DNA of 10,723 nucleotides from Campylobacterales bacterium (lineage in GTDB: Bacteria; Campylobacterota; Campylobacteria; Campylobacterales; QNZT01). Position numbers and translations under genes: made by a program. The stretch lies in assembly GCA_027056215.1 (NCBI GenBank), contig JALULO010000124.1:1-10723 (forward strand), read 5' to 3'. The first letter of the stretch is position 1, and each line of letters begins with the position of its first letter. Of this stretch, positions 8,001 through 10,723 are shown one piece after another. The notes under the pieces were generated by a model. The model was not told the DNA's origin, made no database searches, and saw nothing but the letters and a program-made list of their open reading frames with translations.

Positions 8001-9865
8001 TAGTAGGAGAATACTCTTCAAAGCTTGTAAGTGACTCAAATAAAGCTCAAGCTTTTATGAAAGATTATTTTACACTCTCATATAAAAACTTTGTAAAGAA
8101 ATATGGGGAGTTAAAAGAGAAGTTTAAACGACCAATGACAGAGTATCGGTTTAATAAGATATATAAAGAACTTTCCACTGAGCAAAAGCTTATTATTGAA
8201 GATAAGAACTCTCAAGCAATGATGATTTTAGCTGGACCAGGAAGTGGAAAAACAAAAGTATTAGTTCATAAAATTGCCTCTTTAATCTTACAAGAAGACA
8301 TTAAGCCTGATCAATTTCTAATGCTAACGTATTCTAGAACTGCCATGTTAGAGTTTAAGTCACGTCTATTTCAGTTAATCGGACAGTTAGCCTATGATAT
8401 AGATATCTTTACTTTTCATGGATTCGCCTTACAATTAATTGGACGAGAGGTTGATAGTACTAAGAATGATTTACTAAAAAATGTTATTACATTAGCCACG
8501 CAACAAATTAATGAGGGTAGTGTTGAAGTTCCTTTTAAAACTGTACTAGTTTTGGATGAGTATCAAGATATTAATCATGAAGGATTTGAGTTAATAAAGG
8601 CATTAGCAAAGGCTCATGACAATAAAAAGCGTCTGATTGCAGTTGGTGATGATGATCAATGTATTTTAAAAAATGTAAATGGAGCGGATATAGGTTTTAT
8701 TCAAAAATTTGAGGATGAATTTGGTTTTGATGACGAAGGAAATAAGTCTTTTTGTCAATATGAACTACTCAGAAATTTTAGAAGTGACCAAAGTATCGTT
8801 GAGTATTCTAATGCATTTATTCATAAGCTTACAAAGCGATATAAGCAGCATCCTTTAGTGTCAAATTCGAGTTACAATGGTGAAGTGTCCATAACACAGT
8901 GTATCTCTCAATATCTCCAGAAACCAGCAGTTTTAAATGCAAAAGAAAAATTTGAAGAGGGGAAATCGATAGCAGTTCTTGCATTTAGTAATAATGAAGT
9001 TGCGGATATTTATGCTCTTTTACATGAAGAAAATATCAAGGTCAGTTATTTACTCAATAATGAAGGTTTTACTCTAAGTGGTTTAGTTGAAATCAGTTAT
9101 GTTAATGAATTGCTCAATGGAAAAGATTTAGATGAAAATCTCGTCTGGTGGGCCTATGAAGAAGCTAAAAAACGTTACCAAAACTCTAAAAATATAGATG
9201 TCCTTTATGGTGTAGTTAAAGGTTTCATAAAAGATCATGAAATTTACACCCAATCATTATGGCGAACATATTTAGAAGAGATCTCTTCTGAACAGTTTAC
9301 AAGTGACTCTAACCGTGTCCTAGTGTCAACTATCCATAAATCTAAAGGTAAAGAGTTTGATACGGTTGTATTAGTGGCTCATAAGCAGGCAGTTAATGAT
9401 GACTTTAGACGACTGTTTTATGTTGGAATGACCCGAGCCAAAAAGAGTCTAATTATTATTACAGATCATGAAGTCTTTAATCAAGACGTACAGTCTCAAA
9501 CAAGATGTAAGTTTGATGCTATTTTGTACCCTGAACCTAATCGTAAAACACTTGTTATGGGCTTATCTGATCTCTGGCTTAGTTTCCAAGGTGGGCAAGA
9601 TATTCAAAACGTAGATTTGATTGCAGGAACTAAGGCTACAATTGAAGAAGTAATGCCATCAAAACCATACTTTATTATGCAAAATGGATTAATGATTGCA
9701 AGGTTTTCTAAGAAAATGAATGAGCAGATTAAATTATTAGAACGTCAATCTTATAAAATTGTTGATGTAGAAATTGAAAATGTTATACATTGGTTTGATG
9801 AAGGTGCATTAGTTTATAGGCAAGAGCCTTTATGCAAGATAGTACTGCAAAATAATGTACTATAA
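5039..9865 (+). CDS. DnaQ-like exonuclease / RecQ helicase / UvrD-type helicase triple fusion
   Basis: This protein of 1608 residues, or 1603 from the ATG at 5054, contains three enzymes. Residues 8-130 are a DEDD exonuclease domain: LFIDIEATHSG (D14, E16), VGHNIIAFDKKLL (D64) and NDPVKDAQLSKDLL (D118), with Asn113 where the DEDDh family has His. Residues about 275-620 are a RecQ-type SF2 helicase: Q279/Q280, LPTGGGKTF (297-305), VIDEAHCLSTWGNDFRHDY (400-418), CFTATAKP (442-449), TTAFGMGVDKP (563-573) and YAQEAGRGARD (590-600). The RecQ zinc-ribbon cysteines are missing. Residues 620-1040 look like winged-helix and helical linker. Residues 1045-1475 are a complete UvrD/Rep SF1A helicase: LSTEQKLII, AGPGSGKT (1065-1072), LDEYQD (1172-1177), VGDDDQ (1202-1207), LLRNFRSD (1243-1250), TIHKSKGKEFD (1431-1441) and YVGMTRAKK (1461-1469). 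A short unknown domain ends the protein. It probably unwinds and degrades DNA. The second start is favoured because the promoter would leave only about ten leader bases before the first and no SD precedes it. Confidence 0.93.
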   Translation: MEFYTMPKEALFIDIEATHSGDIQEVGVIYKNEELKTSSLQNIKEFISQANTNYIVGHNIIAFDKKLLENTSVSSLFHEKIFIDTLPVSMLLFNEKTFHSLPKNYKSEDCFLNDPVKDAQLSKDLLEKSIAKFKTLPTLQRNILYTLLKKEEVFQGFFNFIDEDSYEELSVPILKGTILNVFKTIIKNEDVLEEALLINKVELAFILAIRMPELEVNAQPPKVLYDYENITALQEKLCFDYDKSIENLSSFAEDTFGFGTFREFPRQDATLETGMMVSQQEIVEAALKANESFLAILPTGGGKTFTFWLPALIKAKALKTLTVVISPLQALIKDHMDSFHESVANYKAVALSGYLSPLERADAIDKVVNGDADVLYLAPESLRSNAVFNLLKNRVIERFVIDEAHCLSTWGNDFRHDYFYIGAFINDLLEAKPFQDYIPVSCFTATAKPKVIDDITSYIEKSLDVEMKRYIAVPERKNLDYVGTSVHNDKDKYTKLLELIKTKEGSTLIYIPSSTKTCDKIAEQLALDTGKNVASFHGKLETDIKMQILKDYIDDTIDIVVATTAFGMGVDKPNIKNVIHYEISESLENYAQEAGRGARDQSIRASCPLLFSESDLDKHFTTLSRSKLNADEINAVFRVLKTDTRNPVTFTTREIATKAGWDTEDSSNDYDMKVKTALLELEREEYLQRSRNQVKYYADSISKDAFLNLEKEYESGCYDDESKVRLSRVLNTVIGSGKPDAVQLDELTEILGYSHEEVSQSILKLKGIGVISDAKDLSLSISKKGVDNYSKYVKIEVLLYEYLLQESGHVIRMSTLNQYLSENISLSLKNENVIATIKILIKSWRGRAHQFKFNRIDRQKDLWYFEFIDKKLLRESISYKQHVSLKLVKFFSKNINTRKPTEKVSVEFSMLEMQEEFKIQNSKIIDKALLHLHDLKILELGKGRFIYYSPMSIQKSEKMLMPRKRYTRAEYKMRLEPYYQYKMESIHIVGEYSSKLVSDSNKAQAFMKDYFTLSYKNFVKKYGELKEKFKRPMTEYRFNKIYKELSTEQKLIIEDKNSQAMMILAGPGSGKTKVLVHKIASLILQEDIKPDQFLMLTYSRTAMLEFKSRLFQLIGQLAYDIDIFTFHGFALQLIGREVDSTKNDLLKNVITLATQQINEGSVEVPFKTVLVLDEYQDINHEGFELIKALAKAHDNKKRLIAVGDDDQCILKNVNGADIGFIQKFEDEFGFDDEGNKSFCQYELLRNFRSDQSIVEYSNAFIHKLTKRYKQHPLVSNSSYNGEVSITQCISQYLQKPAVLNAKEKFEEGKSIAVLAFSNNEVADIYALLHEENIKVSYLLNNEGFTLSGLVEISYVNELLNGKDLDENLVWWAYEEAKKRYQNSKNIDVLYGVVKGFIKDHEIYTQSLWRTYLEEISSEQFTSDSNRVLVSTIHKSKGKEFDTVVLVAHKQAVNDDFRRLFYVGMTRAKKSLIIITDHEVFNQDVQSQTRCKFDAILYPEPNRKTLVMGLSDLWLSFQGGQDIQNVDLIAGTKATIEEVMPSKPYFIMQNGLMIARFSKKMNEQIKLLERQSYKIVDVEIENVIHWFDEGALVYRQEPLCKIVLQNNVL

Positions 9866-9880
9866 CAGCTACATTTTTTA

Positions 9881-9903
9881 TTAAGTAGGTTAAACATACT
9901 TAA
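9881..9903. repeat. 7-bp perfect inverted repeat between convergent genes
   Basis: TTAAGTA (9881-9887) and TACTTAA (9897-9903) can pair around a 9-base loop, 16 bp past the helicase stop and between convergent genes. This is the position of a terminator, but the stem is AT-rich and no T-run follows it in either direction (the T-run at 9874-9879 precedes it on the plus strand). It may be a weak or Rho-assisted terminator, or chance. Confidence 0.3.
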
Positions 9904-9946
9904 GGACAAGCAGAGAATATGGGATCAGTTGCCAATATTTGAAAGT

Positions 9947-10723
9947 TTATTCCTCATAGTAAAAACACTTCAGAATTTTGATCTCGTCAAAATTATCACT
10001 ATTAAAGAATACCTCGATTAGCTGGTACTCCTCTATACCTTTATCAGTAACTATATCAATAAAAACAGTCCGAATCTTTTTCTCATTACCAAGCAGTTGG
10101 CGGAAATAGATGAGTGGGTAGTAGAGTTGTAGCAGGGAGAAAGTTTTTTGTGGTTTGGCTCCTGTCTTTGCTTCAAAGATGATGATCTCATCTTCGTTTT
10201 CCAGGACAAGGTCAATCTCGAATTGGAATCCTGGGTTGATGGTTTTGTTTCCCTTGCTTGTTTTGAAGGTCAGTGGTGTTGTGAGCTTTATCTTCCCAAA
10301 TTGTCCGTAGAGTAAACGTGTATTGGTTTTGTTGTGGATCGTCTTTTTCAAGACACTGTAATGATCGCCATCGACAAAATGGTTGATGATGCCAAGGGCT
10401 ACGGCTTTGTTGAGGTAGGCATTTTCATTGCGTTCAAACTTGACTTTGAGTGTTTTGGGGACAAAGCTGTCTATAGGATGATAGTCGTCGGATGATATGG
10501 CTGTATAGTTTATGTTCTGCAAGTCAAAAAAGATATCACCCTTGTAGAAGAAAAACTCTGCTTGTCCTGCACGGACAGGGTAGAGCTTGTTGCTAATGAA
10601 GTAATCGGAAAGCTGAGCAGTTTTATATAGAGGAATCCAATTGCCGGGCTTAGGTTTCTCAAACTGCGAAGCAGAAAAGTTCTCTGAAGTACCAAGAAAA
10701 GGGTTTTGAAATGTCTCACTTGG
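9947..10723 (-). CDS. PD-(D/E)XK nuclease-like protein, probable type II restriction enzyme (partial)
   Basis: The minus-strand frame ends in TAA at 9947 and is open to the window edge, giving 258 visible residues without a start. A TTG at 10522 would give 191 residues, but the frame upstream of it reads as good protein (for example NPFLGTSENFSASQFEKPKP and YKGDIFFDL), so that start is artificial. The core of a PD-(D/E)XK nuclease is present: FEIDLVLENEDEIIIFEAK, with Asp at 10211-10213, Glu at 10172-10174 and Lys at 10166-10168. A QLYYPLIYFRQLL helix follows, as often happens after the ExK strand. I recall similar proteins annotated as type II restriction enzymes with a partner methyltransferase. 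None is visible here, and it would have to lie beyond 10723. Base composition is richer in G+C than the helicase genes: 28 of 60 bases at 10081-10140 against 20 of 60 at 5401-5460. The gene is convergent with the helicase. Confidence 0.7.
   Translation of the reverse strand, partial: PSETFQNPFLGTSENFSASQFEKPKPGNWIPLYKTAQLSDYFISNKLYPVRAGQAEFFFYKGDIFFDLQNINYTAISSDDYHPIDSFVPKTLKVKFERNENAYLNKAVALGIINHFVDGDHYSVLKKTIHNKTNTRLLYGQFGKIKLTTPLTFKTSKGNKTINPGFQFEIDLVLENEDEIIIFEAKTGAKPQKTFSLLQLYYPLIYFRQLLGNEKKIRTVFIDIVTDKGIEEYQLIEVFFNSDNFDEIKILKCFYYEE

Noticed and set aside
9881..9903. Intrinsic terminator
   Set aside because: The stem has only one G-C pair and there is no downstream T-run on either strand. 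It is kept only as an inverted repeat.
10510..10719. Separate 69-codon minus-strand gene
   Set aside because: It overlaps, in another frame, the N-terminal part of the nuclease gene, whose own frame gives a continuous protein to the window edge.

Overview
This is an AT-rich window (the central genes are roughly one third G+C) with the codon use and regulator type typical of a Campylobacterota genome such as Sulfurimonas, Sulfuricurvum or an Arcobacter relative. The phylum call is inferred from composition and remembered protein similarity and cannot be confirmed here. Everything in the window is accessory, defence-island-like DNA. No housekeeping gene, tRNA, rRNA or CRISPR array is visible.

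Layout. Positions 1-150 hold three degenerate 40-bp direct repeats with a TAGTGGTAA core. They are possibly the multiple terminal repeats of an IS21-like element. From 163 to 1746 a small XRE-family regulator gene on the minus strand appears split in two. Its C-terminal half lies at the left (163 to about 282) and its N-terminal half at the right (1555-1746). The halves share an imperfect 60-bp direct repeat (221-280 and 1556-1615, 51 of 60 identical). Between the repeats sits a cassette on the plus strand: a 47-codon ORF (330-473), an intact RhuM-family gene (466-1500) and a 22-codon ORF (1490-1558) that stops at the repeat boundary.

Two very large plus-strand helicase genes fill the centre. 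The first (1790-4909, 1039 aa) joins a phospholipase-D-like nuclease domain, an SF2 DEAH helicase and a DUF3427-type C-terminus. The second (5039-9865, up to 1608 aa) joins a DnaQ-like 3'-5' exonuclease domain, a RecQ-type SF2 helicase, a long winged-helix-like linker and a complete UvrD/Rep-type SF1A helicase. Together they put two predicted nucleases and three DNA motor domains in neighbouring genes with the same orientation. This pair is the best candidate in the window for an undescribed DNA-processing or antiviral module.

The right edge holds a convergent minus-strand gene (stop at 9947) encoding a PD-(D/E)XK nuclease-like protein, probably a type II restriction endonuclease. Its frame stays open to position 10723, so its start lies outside the window. 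Its DNA is visibly richer in G+C than the helicase genes, suggesting a separate origin. The overall picture is layered acquisition of defence-type genes at one site, with regulator scars marking at least one insertion.
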